The notes beneath the pieces are model-generated. The model was given only the letters and a program-made list of their open reading frames with translations, searched no databases and was not told the DNA's origin. A stretch of DNA of 25,942 bases from a virus, in IMG/VR virus record IMGVR_UViG_3300037961_002418, positions 1,367 through 27,308 of that record; one strand, 5' to 3'. This document shows positions 8,281 through 15,057 of this stretch, piece after piece; the first letter of the stretch is position 1; each line of letters starts with the position of its first letter. The translations under genes were made by a program, and so were the position numbers.

Positions 8281-9684
8281 ATGGCAGAGAGAAAGTCAAA
8301 ACAGTATAAACTCAACGAGCTAAGCATCGAGATTCAGCCCGAGATCGATCCTAAGGAAAAGATTGATGCCAAGGCACGCCAAAAGGGTGAGAGAGTCTTT
8401 GATATGGCAGCTATTGTAGCGTCATTTAAGTATGTTGAATCTATTGAATCACCTTTCCTAAGATGTGATATCACTGTTGTGGATGCTACTGACTTCAACA
8501 AAATGTTGAGAGGTGGTGAGACTGTTAGTATTAACTTGGTAACAGATTCATCTAAGGATTCTCCACTAAACATTAAGCTCAGAGTGTATAAGATTGGCTC
8601 AGTGATCAAGCGTGAGAGAGCTCAGATGTTTGTTTTGCACTGTGTGTCACCTGAGGCATATAACAACGAGTTAAACAAGGTATTCAATGCATTTGGTCCT
8701 GGTGAAGGATCTAAGAATGTAGACAATATCCCTAGACATATTGTCAAGAAGTATCTCAAAGCAGATAACAAGAAGGCTCGGGAGAAAAACTTCGAGGCAC
8801 ATAGTAAGCTGAGCTTTATCAGCCCAAACTGGAGACCTACTGACTGTATCGCATACATCGGTGACAAAGTAACCAGACAGAATGGTAAAGGTAATGTATC
8901 CACAGCTCAGTCTGGATATATGTTTTTTGAAAATAAAGATGGATTCCAATTTAGATCCATCGATGGTATGTGTGAAGGTGCTCTGATGGAAGACAGAGAT
9001 AAGTTTAAGTATACTTACACACAGCAAGGTGTAGAGGGGACAAGCGGTTTCTATAACATTGAGACAGTGCAATTCCCTGATAAGGCAAACCATATCGAGA
9101 AGATGAGGTATGGTGCATACAAATCTCTAGCGATTGGTATCTCCATTCCTAAGCCCACAGACAGCTCAATGACACAGACAGGTGCTACTTCCGATAAGAA
9201 GAGCTCACCTGCTGGGACAATCTCTGGACCTAGAGAAATGAAATTTGGTGATCTATTCAAGAGAGCTAGCACCCTTGAAAAAGAGCCACCATATAAAGTT
9301 GGTAAGATGATGGAAGCATCACCAACCAGAAATAAGATCAGAATTGTGCCTGCATTTAAGAATCAAGCAGGGTTAGGAGATGCTAACAACGGCACCACCA
9401 CCCATATAGATACATTAAATGTTGCAGAATATGCAGCGGCTCGCTACAATCTACTTAAAGCAATCAAATTGGAGGTTGAAGTACCTGGCAATACTGGACT
9501 AGGGGCGGGGCATATTATACAGGTCGCAATCCCTGCCGCTAAGCAAGAAGGTAAGACCGTTAAAGAGGACCTGATCTACAGTGGTCATTATCTAATTGCA
9601 TCATTACAACATATCTACCGAAAGGAAGGTATTACAACTAAGATGACCTTACTAAGGGATTCTATCAAAAAACAAAACTACTAA
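8281..9684 (+). CDS. 27: Baseplate hub protein gp27-like
   Basis: This 467-aa protein starts one base after the upstream stop (TAATATG). It opens with a charged segment, then 'ELSIEIQPEIDP', 'VASFKYVESIESPFLRCDIT' and 'GGETVSINLV', the start of the first tube-like barrel of gp27-type hub proteins. 'VSPEAYNNELNKVF' and 'FISPNWRPTDCIAYI' followed by 'YMFFENKDGFQFRSIDGM' are recognisable gp27/VgrG-like hub signatures. T4 gp27 is 391 aa and forms a trimeric torus that holds gp5. The gp5-like gene is just downstream, separated by the cp12/cpeT cassette. The longer length reflects a linker around residues 295-345 (Ser/Thr/Pro-rich). The C-terminus carries 'DLIYSGHYLIASLQHIYRKE', the usual final strand of hub proteins. 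Confidence 0.85.
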   Translation: MAERKSKQYKLNELSIEIQPEIDPKEKIDAKARQKGERVFDMAAIVASFKYVESIESPFLRCDITVVDATDFNKMLRGGETVSINLVTDSSKDSPLNIKLRVYKIGSVIKRERAQMFVLHCVSPEAYNNELNKVFNAFGPGEGSKNVDNIPRHIVKKYLKADNKKAREKNFEAHSKLSFISPNWRPTDCIAYIGDKVTRQNGKGNVSTAQSGYMFFENKDGFQFRSIDGMCEGALMEDRDKFKYTYTQQGVEGTSGFYNIETVQFPDKANHIEKMRYGAYKSLAIGISIPKPTDSSMTQTGATSDKKSSPAGTISGPREMKFGDLFKRASTLEKEPPYKVGKMMEASPTRNKIRIVPAFKNQAGLGDANNGTTTHIDTLNVAEYAAARYNLLKAIKLEVEVPGNTGLGAGHIIQVAIPAAKQEGKTVKEDLIYSGHYLIASLQHIYRKEGITTKMTLLRDSIKKQNY

Positions 9685-9705
9685 TCCTATACGCTTCTAA
9701 CAACA

Positions 9706-9933
9706 ATGGAAAATATCGAAGCACATATCCAGAAGGATAAAGAAATTCTGGACAATCCTAACACAAATCCTCAAATGCGTCGTCACATCGAAAGCGAATT
9801 GCATGATCTAGAGGATTATGTTGAGCACCACAAGAAAGAAATCGAAGCAGGAGATCATCACGATCCCACATATCTCGAGCTTTATTGCGATCAATTCCCA
9901 TCAGAGCCTGAGTGCCTAGTATATGAAGACTAA
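9706..9933 (+). CDS. cp12: CP12-like Calvin-cycle regulatory protein
   Basis: This 75-aa acidic protein has a C-terminal end 'LELYCDQFPSEPECLVYED' (residues 57-75) that matches the C-terminal CP12 signature: two cysteines eight residues apart (Cys61, Cys70) followed by a short 'xVYxD' tail that enters the GAPDH active site. CP12 is an intrinsically disordered redox protein that ties GAPDH and phosphoribulokinase into an inactive complex. Cyanophages are known to carry it, and the proposed effect is to shut the Calvin cycle and direct NADPH to nucleotide synthesis. The N-terminal cysteine pair of many host CP12s is absent: residues 1-55 have no Cys and form a charged His-rich helix pair. It lies 21 nt after gp27 and is followed by a terminator. 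No strong ribosome binding site is seen. Confidence 0.88.
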   Translation: MENIEAHIQKDKEILDNPNTNPQMRRHIESELHDLEDYVEHHKKEIEAGDHHDPTYLELYCDQFPSEPECLVYED

Positions 9934-9945
9934 AAAGTGATACAT

Positions 9946-9973
9946 AAAGGGGGGTTGACAAACCTCCTTTTTT
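9946..9973 (+). terminator. Rho-independent terminator after cp12
   Basis: The arms AAAGGGGGGTT (9946-9956) and AACCTCCTTTT (9961-9971) form an 11-bp stem with two G-T wobbles and a GACA tetraloop. The 3' arm runs straight into a T tract ending at 9973. It closes the gp27-cp12 transcription unit. Its loop and upper stem also form the -35 element of the promoter at 9955-9984. Confidence 0.85.
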
Positions 9974-9984
9974 ATTATTATAAT
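9955..9984 (+). promoter_or_regulatory. Consensus sigma70-type promoter for cpeT
   Basis: A perfect -35 TTGACA (9955-9960) and a perfect -10 TATAAT (9979-9984) are separated by 18 bp of A/T-rich sequence. The expected start is about 9991, giving a leader of only about 10 nt before the cpeT ATG at 10001, with AAAGGG at 9993-9998 as the only Shine-Dalgarno candidate. This is unlike the late octamers elsewhere in the window and suggests transcription by unmodified host polymerase, i.e. earlier expression. Confidence 0.8.
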
Positions 9985-10000
9985 TAACCATGAAAGGGTT

Positions 10001-10468
10001 ATGAGGAACTTTGAAGAGCTTATATTGGGGCATTGGTTAAATAAACATCAAGCATTCAGTAACCCGAGGACTTGGCCAATGATTCACCTTAGATACACTA
10101 AGGTAGAAGATGGCGTCCTAGAATTCAAATCATGGTATAATTATTTGAATGATTCACAACCATATCGTCATAACTATTTCTTCTGGAGATATGAGACTGA
10201 TGGTTTGGTAAGAGTAGAATCAGTAAACCTATTAGATCCTGAAAAGAAATATGGTTGTCCCTATTGTATTGTATGGGATGGCGAATACTGGACAGGTAAA
10301 CCTGACGGTCCTTGTGTCTCTAGAGGACTTGAAGTAGAAAGCACAATGAAATTCAATGATTACGAGTACTTTGCCCGTGATGCTGGTAGAAAAGTTGATA
10401 CTGGTGAATTAGTTTGGGGTAAGGAAGGAGATAAAGGAGAATTTCATTTCAAGAGAGTGACTAAATAA
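10001..10468 (+). CDS. cpeT: CpeT/CpcT-type phycobiliprotein lyase
   Basis: This 155-aa protein has the length and motifs of cyanophage CpeT. The N-terminus 'GHWLNKHQAFSNPRTWPMI' matches the 'W..N..QA..NP..F..I' start of the CpcT/CpeT family. The middle contains 'YNYLNDSQPYRHNYFFW' and 'VNLLDPEKKYG', then 'GPCVSRGLEVESTMKF' and the C-terminal signature 'ARDAGRKVDTGELVWG...GEFHFKRV'. T-type lyases bind bilins and attach them to specific cysteines of phycobiliprotein beta subunits. Phage homologues are slightly shorter than host ones, and phage CpeT has been shown to bind bilin. It has its own consensus promoter behind the cp12 terminator, and its stop lies in the late octamer for gp5. Activity is inferred; family membership is strong. 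Confidence 0.88.
   Translation: MRNFEELILGHWLNKHQAFSNPRTWPMIHLRYTKVEDGVLEFKSWYNYLNDSQPYRHNYFFWRYETDGLVRVESVNLLDPEKKYGCPYCIVWDGEYWTGKPDGPCVSRGLEVESTMKFNDYEYFARDAGRKVDTGELVWGKEGDKGEFHFKRVTK
10460..10467 (+). promoter_or_regulatory. Putative late promoter for gp5 (ACTAAATA)
   Basis: ACTAAATA overlaps the cpeT stop codon (TAA at 10466-10468) and ends 18 nt before the gp5 start. It has the same CTAAATA core as the site in front of gp26 and one or two differences from T4 TATAAATA. The position is consistent with the other late sites, so it would restart late transcription after the cpeT cassette. Confidence 0.5.
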
Positions 10469-10485
10469 AAGAAACCCTTTATAAG

Positions 10486-13164
10486 ATGCAACAACGCTCA
10501 GATTTTGCTGGCAAGGATGGTTACACTTGGTGGGTAGGAGAGGTCGAGAATGTCGATGATCCTGCTGGGTTGGGTCGTGTCAAGGTAAGAATCCTTGGAT
10601 GGTATACTGGTCACCAAACTAAGGAAGACTATACTAAGACTGTCCCTACATCTACATTGCCATGGGCAACTGTATTGCTCCCTACAGACAAAGCACAAGT
10701 AAAAAACGCAGGTACTGGCACTGAATTGCAGTCTGGTGCGTGGGTCCTTGGTTTCTTCCTTGATGGTGAAGAAGCACAACTCCCTTGTGTCATGGGTGCA
10801 CTTCGTGGTTTCCAAACCAAGGCAGACGATAAGCGGACAACTGTTGCAGATGGCACACAGGCAGAGAAGCGTGCTGTCAACCCTAACCAGGCAGCAATGG
10901 ATGGCACAGAGGTTAACTCTGGATCTCCACTGGTTAAGATTCAGTCTGAGCAACCTTCTGATGTAAATGGTGGACAGGAAGAATCCCGTGGCACGGGTAT
11001 CTCCACTGCTGAGCAAACTACTGAGGGTAACGCAGTTAGTAACCCAATCAAACCTCCTACACAAGCACAGAGTATTGCTGATGGTGCGGTTGGTCCTGCT
11101 GGTGATGGTTTTGAAAAAGATATGACTCGTATGCTCACTGAGTTGGGCACGATGGCATCATCTTTGGCAACTAATCCTTCTGGCACATTCGTGTCAATGA
11201 TCACAGGTAAATCTGTGTCTGGTGATAAGATGCTGGAGCACCTAGGTAAGATCTTTAACTTTATCTCAGGTGGTCTGTCTGGTATCCTTGCACCACTAAA
11301 AGAATTCTTGGCAGAAGTTATTGCTAAGGTTGTCAATCAGATCGTGAAGATCGTCTCCAAGTTTATCCCACTGGCAGTGCTGATGGGTATCATGGATCTG
11401 CTACAGACAATCCTAGATCTCTTCTGTATCACTCCACCTGGTTGGTTAGGACTGGTGCAAAGTGCGCTAGGGGATGTGAGTGGGTTTGCCAATAGTATGG
11501 CAAATATGATTGTTGACAAGGTTGTGCAGTCCAGCATCGGTCAACTCATTCAAAACAAAGTCCAAGGTATTACTGATCGTATCCTTGGTGGTATTAAATC
11601 AGCAACTGAAAAGGTAGGACAGATTGCATCCACTGTCGTAAAAGGTATTAATACTGCAAAAGCACTAGCATCTAAAGCAAGGCAGATTGGTGATACTTTG
11701 CAGCAGATCTTCTCCATTGATTTTACTTCACTTGACTGGGGTGATCTTATTGGTTTCATTAAGATGCTGCTGGGTCTATTTGTTAAGAAAGACTGCGGGA
11801 GGAAAATTAAACGACCGAAGTCGAAACAGTGGTTCCCATTGTTGGGGTCCACTGATTGTGATAATCTAAGCACATTCATCCAGTCCACACCTTATGCTAG
11901 TGTGGCAGATTACTCTGGTGATACCAGTGGTAAATCATATATTAATAGTCTATTTGAAGGAATTGATCCTACACTAATGGCAGTGCAGGGTTGGTTGAAT
12001 GGCACCAAGCACATCGAAGATGCAACGCCTGGTAAATTCAAATCAATCGTGCAAGGTCCTGGTGGTGTTACTAAATTCCAAGACTCATATGGTAATGAGC
12101 ACACCAATGTCCCTAACAATGAAACAAAGATCATTGCAAGAGACCAGTGCACAGATGTTAAAGGTAATAAGTGTGTCACCATTGAAGGTGACTATAACTT
12201 GAAAGTCATGGGTAACTTCAACCTTGAGGTTATCGGTGCATTCAATGAAAACATGAGTAATGGTCCTCAAGCAGAGGCATCTGGATCATCTAAGAAACCA
12301 CCTAACGATAAAGAGAAAACCAGTGGTGGTGGCGTTAGCACTGGACAACCTGATAAAGATGCTCAAGCACAAGAGGATGCAATCCTTAAGGGTGTTAAGA
12401 AAGAAGAGCGTAAACTTGACAAACTAGAGAAAGACCAAGACAACAAAGCAGACTTCTCTTATGCAAGGCAAGTGCCTTGGGATGGTTATGACTATCCTCG
12501 TGTGCCTGGTGCTGACAAATATGGTCGTCACCCCAATGGTGCTCAACTGAAAGGTCAGGTGCAGGACAAGAAAGAGCAGAAATCTGCAGAGGTTATCGCT
12601 GGTGATCACAACGTTGCATACACTGGTGATGTTTCCATCCAAGGTAACAAGGTCAAACTGACTGCTATTTCCAACTTCAACATCAACGGATCTACAATCA
12701 GACTGGAAGGTAATACCATTCAGAATGTTGCTGATGGTGAGATTACTAACGAAGCAAACTGGATTTCATCCTTCTTGAATGCTGGTAGGTTTGAATTTGT
12801 TGGTCTGTTTAATGTATTTCCTGGTCTTATTGGTCAATTCAGTGTTGTTAAAGGATCCATTGTAGATATCACATGTGACGTGCCATTTCCTGGCACTACA
12901 CCTCCTGTGCATATGAGAATTGGTGTGGGTAACACACTTCCCACTGCTATGGCAGATATTATTCTCGGCACATCTGGTGCACACTTTACATTCGTTACCT
13001 CAGCAACTGGTGCTATTGGTGAGATTGTATCCTCACCTGGTGGTGCTATTGTTAACCAAGTGACAACTGGTCTTGCATCTTATGGTGTGGGCACTGGTTT
13101 CATGGCAACTGGTTGTGCTGTTGGTCCCCACCAAGTCTATGGCTTGCCATTGCTGCTGAATTGA
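10486..13164 (+). CDS. 5: Baseplate central spike/hub protein gp5-like
   Basis: This 892-aa protein has residues 1-108 forming a gp5/VgrG-type OB-fold: 'YTWWVGEVENVDDPAGLGRV', 'VRILGW', 'LPWATVLLP', 'GAWVLGFFLDGEEAQLPCVMG'. Around residues 565-585 the alternating pattern 'DYNLKVMGNFNLEVIGAFNE' and at about 705-750 'GDVSIQGNKVKLTAISNFNI' are the intertwined beta-helix repeats of the spike. T4 gp5 (575 aa) has a lysozyme domain between these parts. Here that interval (about 215-420) is a hydrophobic, Gly/Ser-rich helical stretch with no recognisable lysozyme signature. The 140-aa C-terminus after the helix is Gly/Val-rich. It sits at the tail tip with gp27. Start is 18 nt after a late octamer. 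Confidence 0.85.
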   Translation: MQQRSDFAGKDGYTWWVGEVENVDDPAGLGRVKVRILGWYTGHQTKEDYTKTVPTSTLPWATVLLPTDKAQVKNAGTGTELQSGAWVLGFFLDGEEAQLPCVMGALRGFQTKADDKRTTVADGTQAEKRAVNPNQAAMDGTEVNSGSPLVKIQSEQPSDVNGGQEESRGTGISTAEQTTEGNAVSNPIKPPTQAQSIADGAVGPAGDGFEKDMTRMLTELGTMASSLATNPSGTFVSMITGKSVSGDKMLEHLGKIFNFISGGLSGILAPLKEFLAEVIAKVVNQIVKIVSKFIPLAVLMGIMDLLQTILDLFCITPPGWLGLVQSALGDVSGFANSMANMIVDKVVQSSIGQLIQNKVQGITDRILGGIKSATEKVGQIASTVVKGINTAKALASKARQIGDTLQQIFSIDFTSLDWGDLIGFIKMLLGLFVKKDCGRKIKRPKSKQWFPLLGSTDCDNLSTFIQSTPYASVADYSGDTSGKSYINSLFEGIDPTLMAVQGWLNGTKHIEDATPGKFKSIVQGPGGVTKFQDSYGNEHTNVPNNETKIIARDQCTDVKGNKCVTIEGDYNLKVMGNFNLEVIGAFNENMSNGPQAEASGSSKKPPNDKEKTSGGGVSTGQPDKDAQAQEDAILKGVKKEERKLDKLEKDQDNKADFSYARQVPWDGYDYPRVPGADKYGRHPNGAQLKGQVQDKKEQKSAEVIAGDHNVAYTGDVSIQGNKVKLTAISNFNINGSTIRLEGNTIQNVADGEITNEANWISSFLNAGRFEFVGLFNVFPGLIGQFSVVKGSIVDITCDVPFPGTTPPVHMRIGVGNTLPTAMADIILGTSGAHFTFVTSATGAIGEIVSSPGGAIVNQVTTGLASYGVGTGFMATGCAVGPHQVYGLPLLLN

Positions 13165-13172
13165 TGTAGTAT

Positions 13173-13194
13173 GGAAGGGTCTAAGATCCCTTTC
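13173..13194 (+). promoter_or_regulatory. Inverted repeat just before the start of the 64-aa gene
   Basis: GGAAGGG (13173-13179) can pair with CCCTTTC (13188-13194), a 7-bp stem with one wobble and an 8-nt loop, ending 1 nt before the ATG at 13196. It contains the only purine-rich Shine-Dalgarno-like tract. No T run follows, so it is not a normal terminator. Possible translational control; function unknown. Confidence 0.4.
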
Positions 13195-13195
13195 A

Positions 13196-13390
13196 ATGGA
13201 AAACGAAACCTACCTGGAACATATTTTTGTCAATTTTACTCAGAGAAAGATCACTATCGTAGACGATGAGGGTTACGATGAAGTGATTCAGTATCGATTT
13301 GATGACGAAGGTGCTGAAGGATTCCATGAAACTATCACATCTTTCAAGAAAAACGTCCCTGACGAACTTATTACTTATTCCGCTCCATGA
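13196..13390 (+). CDS. Small acidic hypothetical protein, 64 aa
   Basis: I do not recognise this family. The protein is acidic and appears to be a compact alpha/beta unit: 'LEHIFVNFTQRKITIVDDEG' (beta hairpin), 'DEVIQYRFDDEGAEGF' and 'ITSFKKNVPDELITY'. No membrane segment, signal or cysteine is present. The gene follows gp5 by 31 nt that contain a hairpin, and its stop overlaps the next start as ATGA, so the two are probably translated together. Confidence 0.65.
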   Translation: MENETYLEHIFVNFTQRKITIVDDEGYDEVIQYRFDDEGAEGFHETITSFKKNVPDELITYSAP

Positions 13391-13641
13391 ATATTATTCA
13401 ATTAACCCAAGAAGAATTTGAGGAGAATGTTGACTTTGCTCTCAAACTGGTAGAGAAAGGACATACTGTAAAGATGAAGACTAAACGTGATCGCTCTGTG
13501 ATGATTGCACCTATTGCAGGATTCGTTGAGCACGATCCTCGTCTTAACATCCCCACTCCAGAAGAAGCAGAAGTAGATTCCCCAGAAGATATTGCTGCCT
13601 ATGTGCAGGAATCTCTCGCTGATATGACGAGGGACTTCTAA
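13387..13641 (+). CDS. Hypothetical 84-aa protein, possibly Phd/YefM-like N-terminus
   Basis: The start overlaps the upstream stop (ATGA) and its stop overlaps the next start (TAATG). The N-terminus 'MNIIQLTQEEFEENVDFALKLVEKGHTVKM' followed by a strand 'RSVMIAPIAGFVEHD' resembles the fold of Phd/YefM antitoxins (strand, helix, 'V..G..V.I', 'V.IAP'). That family match is weak. The rest is acidic and Pro/Glu-rich, ending in an amphipathic helix 'AAYVQESLADMTRDF'. No toxin-like partner is seen nearby; the next gene is an oxygenase-like protein. It may equally be an unrelated small phage protein. Confidence 0.6.
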   Translation: MNIIQLTQEEFEENVDFALKLVEKGHTVKMKTKRDRSVMIAPIAGFVEHDPRLNIPTPEEAEVDSPEDIAAYVQESLADMTRDF

Positions 13642-14192
13642 TGAAACTCCCAGTATTTGAGATACCAATCTATAAGTATGAAATTGAAAACTGGGAAGAG
13701 AATAAAAAGAGTCTGATAAAAATTCTCCCAGATTTTTTACAGAAGGGAGATTTCACAGATTACTATGATAATCAAATGGCATCATTCATGCCTCTGTATG
13801 CAAACACGGTGTTTAACCTAATACAGAAGTCAATGGAGGATTTTGCACAGTATTATCCATGTCCTGCCCAGATTGTAAATATGTGGTGTGAGAGATCACG
13901 AGCGGGTGACAGACACGAACCACATAATCATGGTGCTACTGGATTCTCTGCTGTATTATATGTGCAGTTTGAAGAGGGTAAACATAAACCAACTAGATTC
14001 TTCTCACCATTCGGAGATCCCGCTAATGGTGATCTCATGCAATACGAACCTGATGTGAAAGAGGGTGATCTCATCATTTTTCCATCATTCCTAATTCATG
14101 AAAGTCAAATGTGTGACACGGATTATGAAAGAATCATAATCTCATTCAATATCATGGGACAGGACCAATATAATATCCTACATAGTGTATAA
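13641..14192 (+). CDS. 2-oxoglutarate/Fe(II)-dependent oxygenase-like protein (2OG-FeII_Oxy_5-like)
   Basis: This 183-aa protein begins with 'LPVFEIPIYKYEI', the typical start of this oxygenase subfamily. Core motifs are 'NMWCERSRAGDRHEPHNHGA' (candidate iron ligands His95 and His97), 'GFSAVLYVQFEEG', 'EGDLIIFPSFLIHES' (distal His153) and 'ERIIISFNI' (Arg164, 2-oxoglutarate-binding position). The first ligand pair reads H-x-H rather than the usual H-x-D, as seen in part of this subfamily. The substrate is unknown; cyanophages carry many such proteins and roles in protein or nucleic-acid hydroxylation are only suggested. TAATG overlap with the upstream gene indicates coupling. Confidence 0.8.
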   Translation: MKLPVFEIPIYKYEIENWEENKKSLIKILPDFLQKGDFTDYYDNQMASFMPLYANTVFNLIQKSMEDFAQYYPCPAQIVNMWCERSRAGDRHEPHNHGATGFSAVLYVQFEEGKHKPTRFFSPFGDPANGDLMQYEPDVKEGDLIIFPSFLIHESQMCDTDYERIIISFNIMGQDQYNILHSV

Positions 14193-14206
14193 CCTGTCAG
14201 TTTCGG

Positions 14207-14491
14207 ATGAAGAAAATCAAGATTCTCTCTCATTACGCACATCTTGATGGTTTGGATGGACCAATCGGTATTGTCCAGATTTGGACTTTTTCAGGAGTGC
14301 CTTTCACATTTGATGAATTGCCACTTCCTGTCCAACAAATGGAAGACGTAGCACTTGACGCAGATACAAGAGAACGCTATCATATCGAAGATCTCTACCG
14401 ATGGTCCGAATATCTGATTGCTGAAGAAGCACATCCACTCCTATTCGATCTGGAGTATATGATCGAGAATTTTGAAGAATTGCCAAACTAG
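14207..14491 (+). CDS. Hypothetical 94-aa protein whose 3' end overlaps a tRNA gene
   Basis: I do not recognise the family. The protein is acidic, with an N-terminal beta segment ('KIKILSHYAHLDGLDGPIGI', 'VQIWTFSGVPF') and a mainly helical, Glu-rich C-terminus. No cysteine, signal peptide or membrane segment is present. The last 10 nt, including the TAG stop, are also the first bases of tRNA-Thr. The start has no clear Shine-Dalgarno. Confidence 0.6.
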   Translation: MKKIKILSHYAHLDGLDGPIGIVQIWTFSGVPFTFDELPLPVQQMEDVALDADTRERYHIEDLYRWSEYLIAEEAHPLLFDLEYMIENFEELPN

Positions 14492-14555
14492 CTCAGCTGG
14501 ATAGAGCAACTGTTTTGTAAACAGTAGGTCAACGGTTCAAGTCCGTTGTTTGGCT
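14482..14555 (+). tRNA. trnT: tRNA-Thr (anticodon TGT)
   Basis: A full cloverleaf fits. Acceptor GCCAAAC (14482-14488) pairs perfectly with GTTTGGC (14548-14554), and the discriminator is T at 14555. D-arm GCTC/GAGC is at 14491-14494 and 14504-14507. The anticodon stem ACTGT/ACAGT holds loop TTTGTAA with anticodon TGT at 14516-14518. The T-arm AACGG-TTCAAGT-CCGTT is at 14531-14547. CCA is not encoded. It reads ACA codons (threonine), which are common in the phage structural genes. Its 5' end overlaps the preceding CDS by 10 nt, so processing must cut the mRNA at the stop codon. Confidence 0.95.
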
Positions 14556-14571
14556 TCCGTGTGAAGGAAGT

Positions 14572-15057
14572 ATGATCACTGTAATCGACAACTACTTACC
14601 ACCTGAAGTATATGAGCATCTATATGACCATATGGTCAATGATGATCATTTTATGTGGGTATGGTCTAATGGAGTTAATGCTTATAAAGATGGGCACAAG
14701 CAATTTGTGCACACCATTTATAATGAATACAAACCACAGTCGTGGTTTTTTGATCACTTGACTCCAATCTTTGAAAAGTTGCAAGCAACATCTATTATTA
14801 GAGTTAAACTCAATCTACAACCACAAGATGTAGAGAATACTGAGCAGGGTCTACATATTGATAATGAATCTCCTACCGCAAAAACTGCTATAATCTATTT
14901 CGGCACTAATAATGGTTACACCAAATTCGCTGATGGTCAAACTATCGAGACTGTCGCTAATCGTGCAGTTATCTTTCCTAGCAGTTATCAACATTCTGGT
15001 GCTACATGCACAGATGCGTCGGAAAGGATCGTGCTAAATATCAATTATCATGAGTGA
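14572..15057 (+). CDS. 2-oxoglutarate/Fe(II)-dependent oxygenase, prolyl-hydroxylase-like
   Basis: This 161-aa protein starts with 'MITVIDNYLPPEVYEHLYDH', the usual N-terminus of phage prolyl-4-hydroxylase-like proteins. The double-stranded beta-helix core shows 'GLHIDNES' (His95, Asp97), 'TAIIYFGTNNGYTKFADG', 'RAVIFPSSYQHSG' (distal His141) and 'ERIVLNINY' (Arg152), a complete H-x-D...H...R set. A good Shine-Dalgarno (GAAGGAAG) precedes the ATG just after the tRNA. The C-terminus overlaps the start of the next oxygenase gene by 8 nt, so the two are probably co-translated. The substrate is unknown. Confidence 0.85.
   Translation: MITVIDNYLPPEVYEHLYDHMVNDDHFMWVWSNGVNAYKDGHKQFVHTIYNEYKPQSWFFDHLTPIFEKLQATSIIRVKLNLQPQDVENTEQGLHIDNESPTAKTAIIYFGTNNGYTKFADGQTIETVANRAVIFPSSYQHSGATCTDASERIVLNINYHE

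Noticed and set aside
9990-10004. Four-codon ORF ATG AAA GGG TTA TGA overlapping the cpeT start
   Set aside because: The predicted transcription start of the strong promoter is about 9991, so this ATG is at or before the 5' end and probably not translated.
13173-13200. Rho-independent terminator after gp5
   Set aside because: A stem can form but no T run follows and the next ATG lies 1 nt beyond, so it is listed only as an inverted repeat.
15035-15041. CTAAATA before the third oxygenase gene
   Set aside because: Only 8 nt before the ATG, too close for a transcript start plus leader, and inside the upstream coding sequence.
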